Shown here: in pieces, positions 22,180-30,955 of the stretch | Numbering within the stretch: position 1 is the first letter of the stretch | How the letters are laid out: every line of letters begins with the position of its first letter | Assembly: GCF_020622265.1 (NCBI RefSeq) | Contig: NZ_JACNMQ010000005.1 | Coordinates: 208,453-272,452 of the forward strand | Length of the DNA: 64,000 bases | Direction: 5' to 3' | From: Halomonas sp. M20 | GTDB taxonomy: Bacteria > Pseudomonadota > Gammaproteobacteria > Pseudomonadales > Halomonadaceae | Translations under genes and position numbers: made by a program | Notes under the pieces: model-generated | What the model was told of the DNA's origin: nothing | The model's database searches: none | What the model saw: the letters and a program-made list of their open reading frames with translations, nothing else

Positions 22180-23700
22180 ATGATCTATTCCAATCCCGGC
22201 ACCAGCGATTCACTGGTGAGTTTCGACAAGCGCTACGGCAACTACATTGGCGGCGCGTTCGTCGATCCCGTCAAGGGTCAGTATTTCGATAACGTCACGC
22301 CGGTCACCGGCGAGGTGTTCTGTGAGGTGGCGCGCTCCACTGCCGAAGATATCGACAAGGCCGTGCAAGCCGCGCACAAGGCCGCACCAGCCTGGGGCAA
22401 GACCTCCGCCGCCGAACGCAGCAACATTCTGCTCAAGATAGCCGATCGCATCGAACAGAACCTGGAGATGCTGGCCGTTGCCGAGACCTGGGACAACGGC
22501 AAGGCGGTGCGCGAGGCGCTGAACGCGGATCTGCCCTTGGCGGTGGATCACTTTCGCTACTTTGCCGGCTGTATCCGTGCCCAGGAAGGTACCGCGGCGG
22601 ACATCGATGAAAACACTGTGGCCTATCACTTCCACGAGCCGCTGGGCGTGGTGGGGCAGATCATCCCTTGGAATTTCCCCATCCTGATGGCGACCTGGAA
22701 GCTCGCGCCGGCCTTGGCGGCAGGCAACTGCGTGGTACTCAAACCCGCAGAACAGACGCCGGTGTCAATTCTCAAGGTGGTGGAGTTGATCGGCGACCTG
22801 CTACCAGCGGGCGTGCTCAACGTCGTCAATGGCTACGGCGAGGAGGCCGGACAGGCGTTGGCCACCCACAAGGGCATCGCCAAGATCGCCTTCACCGGCT
22901 CCACCCCGGTGGGTTCGCATATCTTGAAGTGCGCCGCGGAAAATATCATTCCCTCTACCGTGGAACTGGGCGGCAAGTCGCCCAACGTCTACTTCGCCGA
23001 CATCATGAACGCCGAGCCGGAGTTCATTGACAAGGCGGTGGAGGGGCTGGTGTTGGCGTTTTTGAATCAGGGCGAGGTCTGTACCTGCCCGTCCCGGGCG
23101 CTTGTGCAAGAGGGCATGTACGACGCCTTCATGGCCAAGGTCATGGAGCGCACCCAAGCCATCAAGCGCGGCAATCCGCTGGATACTGATGTTCAGGTGG
23201 GCGCTCAGGTCTCCGAGGAGCAGTTCGACAAGATCATGGGCTACATGGATGTGGCCCGGGAAGAGGGGGCCGAGATACTGACCGGCGGTGACAAGGAGCG
23301 CCTCGATTCGGAACTCTCCCGGGGCTATTACATTCAGCCGACCCTGATCAAGGGCAACAACAAGATGCGCGTCTTCCAAGAGGAGATCTTCGGCCCGGTG
23401 GTTTCCGTGACCACCTTCAAGGACGAGGCGGAGGCCCTGGCGATCGCCAACGATACCGAGTTCGGTCTCGGCGCCGGCGTCTGGACCCGGGACATGAACG
23501 TTGCCTTCCGCATGGGGCGCGGCATCCAGGCCGGGCGTGTGTGGACCAACTGCTATCACCAGTATCCGGCCCATGCGGCGTTTGGTGGCTACAAGAAATC
23601 CGGCATCGGCCGCGAGACCCACAAGATGGCCCTCGAGCACTATCAGCAGACCAAGAATCTGCTGGTCAGCTACGATATCAACCCGATGGGCTTCTTCTGA
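22180..23700 (+). CDS. exaC: NAD-dependent aldehyde (acetaldehyde) dehydrogenase, ExaC/AldB type
   Basis: 506 residues from the ATG at 22180, with AGGAG upstream. It oxidises acetaldehyde and similar aldehydes to acids. Seen are [19 protein letters not shown], the cofactor loop [16 protein letters not shown] with the general-base Glu, and [11 protein letters not shown] with the catalytic cysteine (residue 301, a second Cys at 303). The ending [13 protein letters not shown] matches the ExaC/AldB subfamily. It stands alone, closed by a strong hairpin. The substrate is inferred from the subfamily. Confidence 0.92.
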   Translation: MIYSNPGTSDSLVSFDKRYGNYIGGAFVDPVKGQYFDNVTPVTGEVFCEVARSTAEDIDKAVQAAHKAAPAWGKTSAAERSNILLKIADRIEQNLEMLAVAETWDNGKAVREALNADLPLAVDHFRYFAGCIRAQEGTAADIDENTVAYHFHEPLGVVGQIIPWNFPILMATWKLAPALAAGNCVVLKPAEQTPVSILKVVELIGDLLPAGVLNVVNGYGEEAGQALATHKGIAKIAFTGSTPVGSHILKCAAENIIPSTVELGGKSPNVYFADIMNAEPEFIDKAVEGLVLAFLNQGEVCTCPSRALVQEGMYDAFMAKVMERTQAIKRGNPLDTDVQVGAQVSEEQFDKIMGYMDVAREEGAEILTGGDKERLDSELSRGYYIQPTLIKGNNKMRVFQEEIFGPVVSVTTFKDEAEALAIANDTEFGLGAGVWTRDMNVAFRMGRGIQAGRVWTNCYHQYPAHAAFGGYKKSGIGRETHKMALEHYQQTKNLLVSYDINPMGFF

Positions 23701-23730
23701 TAAGCGTGTAATTTGTTTTGGGCTAATCAA

Positions 23731-23765
23731 CGAACAAGGGCGCGACATTGTCGCGCCCTTGTTCG
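23731..23765. terminator. Bidirectional hairpin after the aldehyde dehydrogenase
   Basis: A perfect 16-bp stem (CGAACAAGGGCGCGAC paired with GTCGCGCCCTTGTTCG) encloses a three-base loop. It lies between the convergent aldehyde dehydrogenase and chemoreceptor genes. The following T run is short, but the stem is very strong. Confidence 0.75.
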
Positions 23766-23783
23766 TTGGCTGACGTGAAATCC

Positions 23784-25502
23784 TTAGAAGCTTTGCCAGT
23801 CGTCTTCCTGGGTAACGGGCCTGGTGCGAGGAGTAGTCTTGGCAATCGGCTTGGGGTTGATCGGCCTGGCATCAGTCCCCGAGAACGCACGCGGGTTCGG
23901 CTTGGATGAGACGCTTTCCTCTAGCTTGAAGATCGCCATTGCATGGATGAGTTGCTGAGCACGGCTGCTCAAGTGGTTGGCGGCGCTGGCGCTGTCTGCT
24001 ACCAAGGAGGCGGTTTGCTGGGTGGTTTGATCCATCTGCGTGACCGCTTCGCTGACCTGTTGCACGCCGTCGCTCTGTTCGGCGCTGGCGCTGCTGATTT
24101 CGCCCATGATCTGGGTAACTCGCTTGATCGATGCCACGATCTCATCGGTGGTACGACCGGCTTCAGCGACCAGCTTAGAACCTTCCTCGACGCGTTTGAG
24201 ATTGCCGGTGATCAGGGTATTGATCTGCTTGGAGGCATCCGCGCTACGCTGGGCAAGCAGGCGTACTTCACTTGCCACCACGGCAAAGCCCCTGCCATGC
24301 TCGCCGGCGCGGGCGGCTTCTACCGAGGCGTTGAGCGCCAGGATATTGGTCTGGAAGGCGATCGAATCGATCATGCCGATGATGTCGACGATCTCTTTTG
24401 AGCGCTCGTTGAGATCGTTCATGGTGTCGACGACCTGACCCACGACTTCACCCCCGCGCACGGCGACCTGAGAGGCATTATTAGCCTGTTCGCTGGCCTG
24501 ACGAGCGTTGTCGGCATTTTGATGTACGGTGCTGCCGAGCTGCTCCATGGAAGACGCTGTCTCCGCTAGTGAGCCGGCCTGCTGTTCGGTACGTGAAGCC
24601 AGTTCGTTATTGCTCTTGGCGATCTGCTCGCTGCTGGCTGCTACCGACTGCGCCGAATCGCGCACATTCGAGACGGTGGACTGTAGCTGCTTTGCCATCA
24701 TCACGAGGCTTGCCATGATGCTGTGCCGGTCACCCTGGCGCAGTCGAGCTTTTGCCGCCAGCTCGCCACGACCGATGGCCTCCGCAAAGCCCTTGACCTG
24801 CCGAGGCTCGGCGCCGAGGGTGCGCAGCAGCCAGCCCGTCAACATGAAGGCCACCACCAGGCCGATGGCAACCGCTGCGCCGCACAGCACCAACATCAAC
24901 GTCTGGAAGCCGCTTGCCATGTCGCGAGCCGCCGCCGTTTCGACCTGGTTCATTGCTTCCTGAAGGTCGATGAACACGTTAATGACATTCAACCAGTGGG
25001 CGAAAAGGGGGCCGACCTCGCTTAGAAGAAGCGTCTGCGCCCCTTGGATATCTCCCGCCATGCGTTGCTGGATGAGGGTTTGCACCAAGGGTGTGGCACG
25101 GTTCTCGACCTCTTGAATAGCCGCTAGCGCACTGCGATCCTTGGCGCTGATATCGCTGCGCTCGTTGAACATCCTCTGCATGCTCGTCGCTGCTGCCTGA
25201 TAGTCAGCCTCGAGTTTGGCGATCAGTGTCAGCAAGGCATCGAGAGAGGCGCGATCCTCTACCAGGGTGATATCACGCAGGGCGATGGCGCGGTCATGCA
25301 CGCTGCCGCGAAAATCGATGGCGTGCCGCTGCTTTACGCTGTTTACGTCGTTGATGGTCGTCAGTCCTTGATCGATGGCCCTGACCTGAAAGATTCCGAT
25401 GCCGGTCAGTACGATCATGAGGATGAGAACGGTGGAAAAGCCCGTCATCAAGCGAGTCTTGAGTTTCATGTCTTTTAAAGCCGAGGAAATTCCGTTCACC
25501 AT
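23784..25502 (-). CDS. Methyl-accepting chemotaxis protein (Tar/Tsr type)
   Basis: About 572 residues from the ATG at 25502 (GGAGA upstream). Transmembrane segment 1 is near residues 15-37 (MTGFSTVLILMIVLTGIGIF). A four-helix periplasmic domain follows, then a second membrane segment, HAMP, and the signalling domain with the hairpin tip [32 protein letters not shown] sequence. The last residues, DWQSF, fit the xWxxF tether that recruits CheR/CheB, so this looks like a major receptor. The ligand is unknown. A sigma-28 promoter precedes it. Confidence 0.93.
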   Translation of the reverse strand: MVNGISSALKDMKLKTRLMTGFSTVLILMIVLTGIGIFQVRAIDQGLTTINDVNSVKQRHAIDFRGSVHDRAIALRDITLVEDRASLDALLTLIAKLEADYQAAATSMQRMFNERSDISAKDRSALAAIQEVENRATPLVQTLIQQRMAGDIQGAQTLLLSEVGPLFAHWLNVINVFIDLQEAMNQVETAAARDMASGFQTLMLVLCGAAVAIGLVVAFMLTGWLLRTLGAEPRQVKGFAEAIGRGELAAKARLRQGDRHSIMASLVMMAKQLQSTVSNVRDSAQSVAASSEQIAKSNNELASRTEQQAGSLAETASSMEQLGSTVHQNADNARQASEQANNASQVAVRGGEVVGQVVDTMNDLNERSKEIVDIIGMIDSIAFQTNILALNASVEAARAGEHGRGFAVVASEVRLLAQRSADASKQINTLITGNLKRVEEGSKLVAEAGRTTDEIVASIKRVTQIMGEISSASAEQSDGVQQVSEAVTQMDQTTQQTASLVADSASAANHLSSRAQQLIHAMAIFKLEESVSSKPNPRAFSGTDARPINPKPIAKTTPRTRPVTQEDDWQSF

Positions 25503-25565
25503 CGTGTCTCCGCATTCGCTGAGTAAGTAATGTCTGCAAGCAGCGGCAGGCATTCGCGGTTACTC

Positions 25566-25592
25566 TTATCGGCGTATGGCACAAGAGGTGTA
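25566..25592 (-). promoter_or_regulatory. Sigma-28 (FliA) promoter of the chemoreceptor
   Basis: Read on the minus strand: TACA, 15 bases, then GCCGATAA. The -10 element is a perfect match to the flagellar consensus and the -35 element matches 3 of 4 (TAAA). It ends ~64 bases before the start codon at 25502. Confidence 0.7.
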
Positions 25593-25990
25593 ACGTTTTT
25601 TTATTGTGTTTGAGTATGCACGCAATAGGTGTGCGCTATGGGGGATATTCTAAGTGCCTAGATTGGGCTCACGAACTTGTTGAATGATTATTTGCTAATA
25701 TTTTTAGGTTTCAAGTAACAGGGCATTCAACACATGAATAGACGCCACTAAGGAGTGCTGTTTGCAAGATACGATCGAGCCCTGATGTGCTGAAATGAAA
25801 AAGCTAAATACATAAAGACGTCGGCAAGAATTAGGGTGGTCATCTCGGTGGGATCAGTGGTGTCTCCACGTAAAAACTGAGAAATCCCATACGTTAGTGG
25901 CAGAAATTGGTCAAGAACGCTTGAGCAGTGAACCGCATATCGGGACAATGCACTGCACGAGCCGCATTCGAAGCGTTTTTGAACCAGATA
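25593..25990. other. Gene-poor A+T-rich intergenic stretch
   Basis: No convincing gene is seen. A minus-strand frame at 25748-25948 could encode ~66 residues with a hydrophobic stretch (LPLTYGISQFLRG, then LILADVFMYLAFSF) resembling a piece of a membrane protein. It lacks a credible start context and may be a decayed remnant or chance. Confidence 0.3.
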
Positions 25991-26037
25991 TTGACACTCC
26001 GATTACATTAATGTTTTTATGTAACCAAATTGTTACA
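25991..26037 (+). promoter_or_regulatory. Probable dacA promoter with a dyad at its downstream edge
   Basis: TTGACA (25991-25996) and TTTTAT (26015-26020) are 18 bases apart. The inverted repeat TGTAAC-N6-GTTACA (26020-26037) overlaps the likely transcription start and could be an operator. The protein that would bind it is unknown. Confidence 0.45.
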
Positions 26038-26107
26038 ATTCGACAGAACGAAATGATGCCGCAGCGGCAGTACTCACCACCAACATAAAAAGCGCAAGGG
26101 AAAATTC

Positions 26108-27430
26108 ATGGCATTCATCTCCTTTTCCGTCCTCTCGCGCGGTCTCGGCACCGTCATCGCTTTCGCGGTTTTCAGCACGACGCTTCTCATGCCATCACAG
26201 GCCGAGGCGGCCAACCCGCGTTACGCCTCCATCGTTCTGGATGTGGAAAGTGGCGAAGTGCTGTCCGCCTCCAACGCGGATGCGCCACGCTATCCCGCTT
26301 CTCTTACCAAGATGATGACGCTTTATCTCCTGTTCGAAGCGATAGAAGACAACACCTTGACGCTGGACGATACCTTCATGGTCTCTTCTCATGCTGCGGC
26401 ACAGCCGCCTTCCAAGCTATGGGTGCGTCCCGGTGACAAGATCAGTATCAAGGAAATAATTCCTGCACTGGTCGTGCGTTCTGCCAACGATGTGGCCGTG
26501 GTGGTTGCGGAGGGGCTGGCAGGCAGTGAGCGCGCCTTTGCCGGACAGATGACCGACAAGGCGCATGCGCTGGGCATGACCGGAACTATCTTTCGTAATG
26601 CTTCGGGCTTGCCGGACGATCTGCAGGTCACCACGGCAAAGGATATGGCCAAGCTCTCCTTGAGCCTGATGCAGGATTTTCCGCAGTATTATGACTACTT
26701 CTCCCAGACCCGTTTTGTCTACAACGGCAAGACTCATACCGGGCACAACAATCTGTTGGACAGCTACGCAGGGGCGGATGGATTGAAGACAGGCTACATT
26801 CGCGCCTCCGGATTCAACGTCGCCACGTCGGCGGTACGCGATGAGCGGCGCATCCTTACGGTGGTCATGGGCGGTTTTACTGCCAAGTCACGCGACATTC
26901 ATACGGCGGATCTGCTCGATCGCGGTTTCGTGCGCGCCGGTCTATTGAACCGTCATGATTGGATCGCCAGCGCCGATGTGTTCGACAGCGCCAATGCGAT
27001 AACACGGCCTGAGACCCGTACAAGTACTGCGAGAAAGCTGGCGGTGGCGAACACTGTCAATGCGCCTGCTAGGACGTCTGTCGCCAACGGCGCAGGCACC
27101 GAGACCGAAAAACAAGCCGTGGACGATCCCATTCAGCGTATGATCGCCAAGGCCGATGGCAACTCTCTACGCCCGATGGATGCCTGGGCGGTACAGGTTG
27201 GTGCATTTCGCGACCCGAACGGCGCCAAGACGTTGGCGAACAAGGCCGTTAGCCAGCTCGATGCCTCCTTGAACAACTCTCGAGTTGCGGTAACGCCATC
27301 CGCTCAAGAGCAGGGTGTATTTCGTGCTCAGCTTGTCGACATGGAAGAAGGCCAGGCTCGGCGCTCCTGCGCGCAACTCATTCAACAGGGGATGGAGTGC
27401 ATGGTAGTACGGGCTGATGTGGACGGCTAA
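26108..27430 (+). CDS. D-alanyl-D-alanine carboxypeptidase (PBP5/6-like) with C-terminal SPOR domain
   Basis: 440 residues. The signal peptide ends near AEAANPRYA (residue ~34). Penicillin-binding motifs are SLTK (Ser65, Lys68), SAN (125-127) and KTG (227-229), so it should trim the terminal D-Ala from peptidoglycan stem peptides. Instead of the usual PBP5 C-terminal beta domain and membrane anchor, there is a linker and then a SPOR domain (residues ~360-438: DAWAVQVGAFRDPNGAKTLA). SPOR domains bind denuded glycan at the division site, so this enzyme is probably septal. It stands alone. Confidence 0.92.
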   Translation: MAFISFSVLSRGLGTVIAFAVFSTTLLMPSQAEAANPRYASIVLDVESGEVLSASNADAPRYPASLTKMMTLYLLFEAIEDNTLTLDDTFMVSSHAAAQPPSKLWVRPGDKISIKEIIPALVVRSANDVAVVVAEGLAGSERAFAGQMTDKAHALGMTGTIFRNASGLPDDLQVTTAKDMAKLSLSLMQDFPQYYDYFSQTRFVYNGKTHTGHNNLLDSYAGADGLKTGYIRASGFNVATSAVRDERRILTVVMGGFTAKSRDIHTADLLDRGFVRAGLLNRHDWIASADVFDSANAITRPETRTSTARKLAVANTVNAPARTSVANGAGTETEKQAVDDPIQRMIAKADGNSLRPMDAWAVQVGAFRDPNGAKTLANKAVSQLDASLNNSRVAVTPSAQEQGVFRAQLVDMEEGQARRSCAQLIQQGMECMVVRADVDG

Positions 27431-27479
27431 GGGGAAACACTGAATAAATGGCTGCGCGCTTCAAGCACTGCGTTACGCG

Positions 27480-27600
27480 GTGCTGGTGCGCCAGCCCGGT
27501 CGGAATCCTCACATATACCCATATGCTGCGGTTCCTGTGCTCCGGGCGCCTTGTTCTTGATACTGCTCGCCGATTTGCTCAGCGCTTCCCTAAGTAAACA
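27480..27600. repeat. REP-like intergenic element
   Basis: An imperfect palindrome is centred near 27520 (GGAATCCTCACATAT against ATATGCTGCGGTTCC, about 10 of 15 paired), flanked by CTGCGTTACG on the left and GGCGCCTTG on the right. The right part is shared with 21315-21375. The layout resembles the element at 57313-57383. No gene is seen in 27431-27711. Confidence 0.4.
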
Positions 27601-27711
27601 CTCGCGCCGGGCTCGTCATGAAGTACGCCAATTCGTGAAGCATAGTCAATCCACGTCCTTGTCGGTAACGGCAAGGACGTGTCTCGTGCATGCCACAAGG
27701 AGAGAAGCCTC

Positions 27712-28467
27712 ATGTACCGCCTGCTGGAAAAAAGCCGCCAATCGAGCCACCACCCCTTTACCTTTCTTACCTGGCTGGGGCGTTACGAGTTCTCGATCCT
27801 TCTTAGCGCCGTGGTACTGTTCGCGGGTATATGGGGGTTCATCGAACTCGCGGACACGGTCATGGAAGGCGAGACGCGTTCTCTCGACGAGCGAATCCTG
27901 CTGGCCTTTCGCACCCCAGGCGATCTTACCGATCCACTCGGGCCGGGCTGGATAGAGGAACTTGGGCGTGACTTCACAGCCCTTGGTGGTGTCGGGGTGC
28001 TGGTCTTCATCACCTTGATCACCTTCGGCTATCTGCTTCTATCCCGCTACTATCGGGCGTCGATGTTTCTGCTGGCATCCGTTGGCGGGGGGCTATTGGC
28101 GAGCACACTGCTCAAGCTGCTCTTCGATCGGCCGCGACCGGATCTGGTATCTCACGGTTCCATCGTCTATACGGCCAGCTTTCCCAGCGGGCACTCGATG
28201 ATGGCCGCGGTAACCTACCTGACGTTGGCTGCCTTGCTCATCCGCATCCAACCCCGGTGGCGTCTAAAGGCCTATTTACTGCTGGCGGCTTTGCTGGTGA
28301 CCGTACTGGTAGGCATCAGTCGCGTTTACATGGGCGTGCACTGGCCGACGGATGTGCTGGCGGGCTGGACTGCCGGGGCGGTGTGGGCGTCATTGTGTTG
28401 GCTGGTTGCACGCTGGCTGCAGCAGCGTGGCGCTGTCGAAACGAGCGTTCAGGGTGACGAGGAGTGA
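27712..28467 (+). CDS. PAP2-family phosphatase, membrane-bound
   Basis: 251 residues from the ATG at 27712 (AAGGAGAGAAG upstream). The three PAP2 catalytic motifs are present: KLLFDRPRPD, FPSGHSMMA and SRVYMGVHWPTDVLAG, set among about five to six membrane segments. Members hydrolyse lipid phosphates such as undecaprenyl pyrophosphate or phosphatidylglycerol phosphate; the substrate here cannot be told. It converges on the baeR-like gene, with a hairpin between them. Confidence 0.92.
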   Translation: MYRLLEKSRQSSHHPFTFLTWLGRYEFSILLSAVVLFAGIWGFIELADTVMEGETRSLDERILLAFRTPGDLTDPLGPGWIEELGRDFTALGGVGVLVFITLITFGYLLLSRYYRASMFLLASVGGGLLASTLLKLLFDRPRPDLVSHGSIVYTASFPSGHSMMAAVTYLTLAALLIRIQPRWRLKAYLLLAALLVTVLVGISRVYMGVHWPTDVLAGWTAGAVWASLCWLVARWLQQRGAVETSVQGDEE

Positions 28468-28495
28468 CCCCGGGGTGCCTGCAGGATCGGGGTCA
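28465..28495. terminator. Hairpin between PAP2 gene and baeR-like gene
   Basis: TGACCCCG pairs with CGGGGTCA (8 bp) around a 15-base loop and is followed by TTCTT on the plus strand. The left arm begins in the stop codon of the PAP2 gene. Confidence 0.5.
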
Positions 28496-29191
28496 TTCTT
28501 CGGGCTGATACTTGTAGCCGACGCCATAGACCGAGCGAATGATCTCGCGCTCCGGCCAGGCGTCGGCAATCTTGCGGCGCAATTTCTTGATGTGACTGTC
28601 GACGGTGCGCTCGGAGACGATGCGATGATCGCGATACATATGATCCATCAGCTGTTCCCGGGAGAAGATGCGCCCCGGGGCACTCATCATCACCTTGAGT
28701 AGCTGAAATTCGACGGCGGTCAGTTCGATGTCCTTCCCATCCGCCAGAGCGCGCCAGCCCTCTTCATCCAGTACCAGCTGATTGAGGGCATCGTCCCCAA
28801 CTGAATCCCGGCTATGAGCCCGTCGTAGCACCGCCTTGACTCGAGCAACCACTTCTCGAGGGCTGAAGGGCTTGCAGATATAGTCGTCGGCTCCCAGCTC
28901 CAGGCCTAGCAGACGATCGACCTCTTCCACCCGGGCAGTAAGCATTATGATCGGCAACTGGGGCCATTGATCATGAATGTGATGACATAAAGTCAACCCA
29001 TCCGTGCCCGGCAACATGAGGTCGAGAAGTATCAGGGAGGGTAGAGCGCTGGCGGGACGATCCTGAAGCCAAGGAATGACATCGTCGCCATTCTCGAGCC
29101 GATGGGTGGTATAACCACTGGCGGTCAGATAATCGGCGATCAATTGGGCAATCTTGATCTCATCCTCGATGATCAGAATGGATTCGTTCAT
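28493..29191 (-). CDS. baeR: Response regulator, BaeR-like (OmpR family)
   Basis: 232 residues. The receiver domain has the phosphorylated Asp57 (LILLDLMLPGTDGLTLC) and Lys107 (DDYICKPFSPREVVARVK). A winged-helix domain follows (SREQLMDHMYRDHRIVSERTVDSHI). Both stretches are close to E. coli BaeR. BaeR switches on multidrug efflux and the periplasmic chaperone spy under envelope stress; no mdt genes are nearby here. It is the second gene of the operon and overlaps the sensor gene by four bases. Confidence 0.88.
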   Translation of the reverse strand: MNESILIIEDEIKIAQLIADYLTASGYTTHRLENGDDVIPWLQDRPASALPSLILLDLMLPGTDGLTLCHHIHDQWPQLPIIMLTARVEEVDRLLGLELGADDYICKPFSPREVVARVKAVLRRAHSRDSVGDDALNQLVLDEEGWRALADGKDIELTAVEFQLLKVMMSAPGRIFSREQLMDHMYRDHRIVSERTVDSHIKKLRRKIADAWPEREIIRSVYGVGYKYQPEE

Positions 29192-30669
29192 ATTTTTTTC
29201 CCGTATTTAGTCGACGACAGTGCCATCGGCTCTGGTTTGATCGGCATGGGGCCGACTATCGCGCGCTCGGCCAAGGGTAGCGATAGCGTCCAGCGCACCC
29301 CGCCCAAGGGTGAATGTGCTGCCTCCCAGTGGCCATTATGAGCCTTCACCAAGGCTGCAGCGATGGAAAGGCCTAATCCAGTTCCACCCCGTTGCCTGCT
29401 ACGTGACCCATCCACGCGGTAAAGACGTTCGGTCAAACGCGGTAACTCCGCTGGATCGACGCCCGGGGCGCTATCCTCCCAGATCACCCGAGCCTGATTG
29501 TCCACCAATGAAAGACTAACCTTCAAGCGTCCCGGTGCGTCGGTATAGGCGCGGGTGTTAGTCAACAAATTGTTCCATAGCTGACGCAGACGCTGGGGGT
29601 CGCCGGATACGAAGGCTGGGCCGGCTATGTCGATTTCCAGAGCGATTCCGGCACTCTTGAGCCAGCCTCGCGCTTCTTCCAGTCGTTCCCTGAGAGCGCT
29701 GGCAAGATCGATGATGACCAGCTGCACGTCAAGCGCACCGGCATCGCTTTGTGCCAGCAGCCGAAGATCGCGAATCAACCACTCGAGCTGATTCACCTCC
29801 TGAGACAGCGAGTGCAGGCTGTCTTCATTCAAGGGACGAATGCCATCCTGCAAGGCTTCGATTTCGCCTCTAAGTACCGCCAGGGGGGTGCGCAATTCAT
29901 GCGCGATATCCGCCACCCAGCGTTGCCGAGCGGCACGATTGGCTTCCAGTGTCACTGCCAGGCCGTTGAAATCCCGGGCCAGACGTGAGAGTTCGTCATG
30001 GCCACGCTCGCTCAAGCGCATGCTGTAATCGCCTCCGCGAAGGCGCCTGGTAGCCAGGGTCATGCCGCGCATGCGTCGCCCCAGCCACCAGCCAAGACCG
30101 CCTGCCAACAACAACGACGCTAGCACGAGAGAGGCGATGATGGCGGCCAGATTGCGCTGCTGGCGAGACAGGAACAAGCGATCCATATCCGCCATCATCT
30201 GATAGGGCGCGCGATAGCCTAGAGTGCCCACGTGCTTCCCTTCATAGGTGATATGCAACCAGTTGAGCACCACCGGGTCGTCCTTGTCGCCTCGGGGCGA
30301 CAGGCCGATCACGGGTAGATTGCCTGCATCATGCAAGACAAAATCCCGGGCATCGCCCAAGGCACCCTCCACGCTCTGAGGGGGCTCGCTATGACCGGGC
30401 CAAAGCAATTGCTGCACCAGGTCTTCCCAGGCCTGGGCATCATCTCGCAGCCACTGCCAGCTTCCGTGCCGGAACCACTGCTCACCGAGGGTGTTGGCCA
30501 GTATCTTGGCCCGGTTGATCTGGGTATTTTCCAGATAGTCGATAAAGCCCTTGTCTAGGCTTCGGGAAACACCCAGGAATGCGAATCCTGAAATCGCCAC
30601 ATTGACGATCAGAATGATGGCAAACAGCTTGACGCCCAAACGAGTAATGACTGGGCGATGAGACCCCAT
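29188..30669 (-). CDS. baeS: Sensor histidine kinase, BaeS-like
   Basis: 493 residues. Membrane segment 1 lies at ~12-34 and segment 2 at ~172-195, with a periplasmic domain between. HAMP follows (~195-248), then the H box WVADIAHELRTPLAVLRGE (His257) and the ATPase domain with WNNLLTNTRAY and GTGLGLSIAAALVKAH. It would phosphorylate the adjacent BaeR-like regulator. The ATGA overlap with the downstream gene indicates translational coupling. The signal is unknown. Confidence 0.87.
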   Translation of the reverse strand: MGSHRPVITRLGVKLFAIILIVNVAISGFAFLGVSRSLDKGFIDYLENTQINRAKILANTLGEQWFRHGSWQWLRDDAQAWEDLVQQLLWPGHSEPPQSVEGALGDARDFVLHDAGNLPVIGLSPRGDKDDPVVLNWLHITYEGKHVGTLGYRAPYQMMADMDRLFLSRQQRNLAAIIASLVLASLLLAGGLGWWLGRRMRGMTLATRRLRGGDYSMRLSERGHDELSRLARDFNGLAVTLEANRAARQRWVADIAHELRTPLAVLRGEIEALQDGIRPLNEDSLHSLSQEVNQLEWLIRDLRLLAQSDAGALDVQLVIIDLASALRERLEEARGWLKSAGIALEIDIAGPAFVSGDPQRLRQLWNNLLTNTRAYTDAPGRLKVSLSLVDNQARVIWEDSAPGVDPAELPRLTERLYRVDGSRSRQRGGTGLGLSIAAALVKAHNGHWEAAHSPLGGVRWTLSLPLAERAIVGPMPIKPEPMALSSTKYGKKI

Positions 30670-30814
30670 CAGGTTACCTCCAAAATAGAATGGCTAAGCG
30701 TATCACTGCCAGTCATTGGGCAGGGTGGCCAATTGTGCAAGCAAGACGCAAGCAGCTCCTGTCCAGACGAAATATCGAAAGTGAGATGCAGGATAGCGGT
30801 CAATGGATCACAAG

Positions 30815-30828
30815 TTGATCTTGATCAA
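30815..30828 (+). promoter_or_regulatory. FNR/Anr-type binding site
   Basis: TTGAT-CTTG-ATCAA is a perfect match to the FNR/Anr consensus. Its centre is about 58-61 bases before the likely start of transcription from the downstream promoter element, a usual class I position. It implies oxygen-dependent control of the nitrate-type chemoreceptor. Confidence 0.65.
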
Positions 30829-30846
30829 AATAACCTGATAGCACGC

Positions 30847-30873
30847 TCAAGAGCGTGGTCAATGCGTCGATAT
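30847..30873 (+). promoter_or_regulatory. Possible sigma-28 promoter of the NIT chemoreceptor
   Basis: TCAA, 15 bases, then GTCGATAT, matching 3 of 4 and 6 of 8 consensus positions. TATAGA at 30871 could instead serve as a sigma-70 -10 element. It lies ~83 bases before the start codon. Confidence 0.4.
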
Positions 30874-30955
30874 AGAGAATAGATCATGTGAATTGTGTGT
30901 ACGACGCAACAAAATTTACCTTTCTCAATGACCCTTCCCGACCCTGAGGCTACTA

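Noticed and set aside
22801..23748. 315-codon minus-strand frame inside the aldehyde dehydrogenase gene
   Set aside because: It is a shadow of the dehydrogenase; the sequence is not recognisable.
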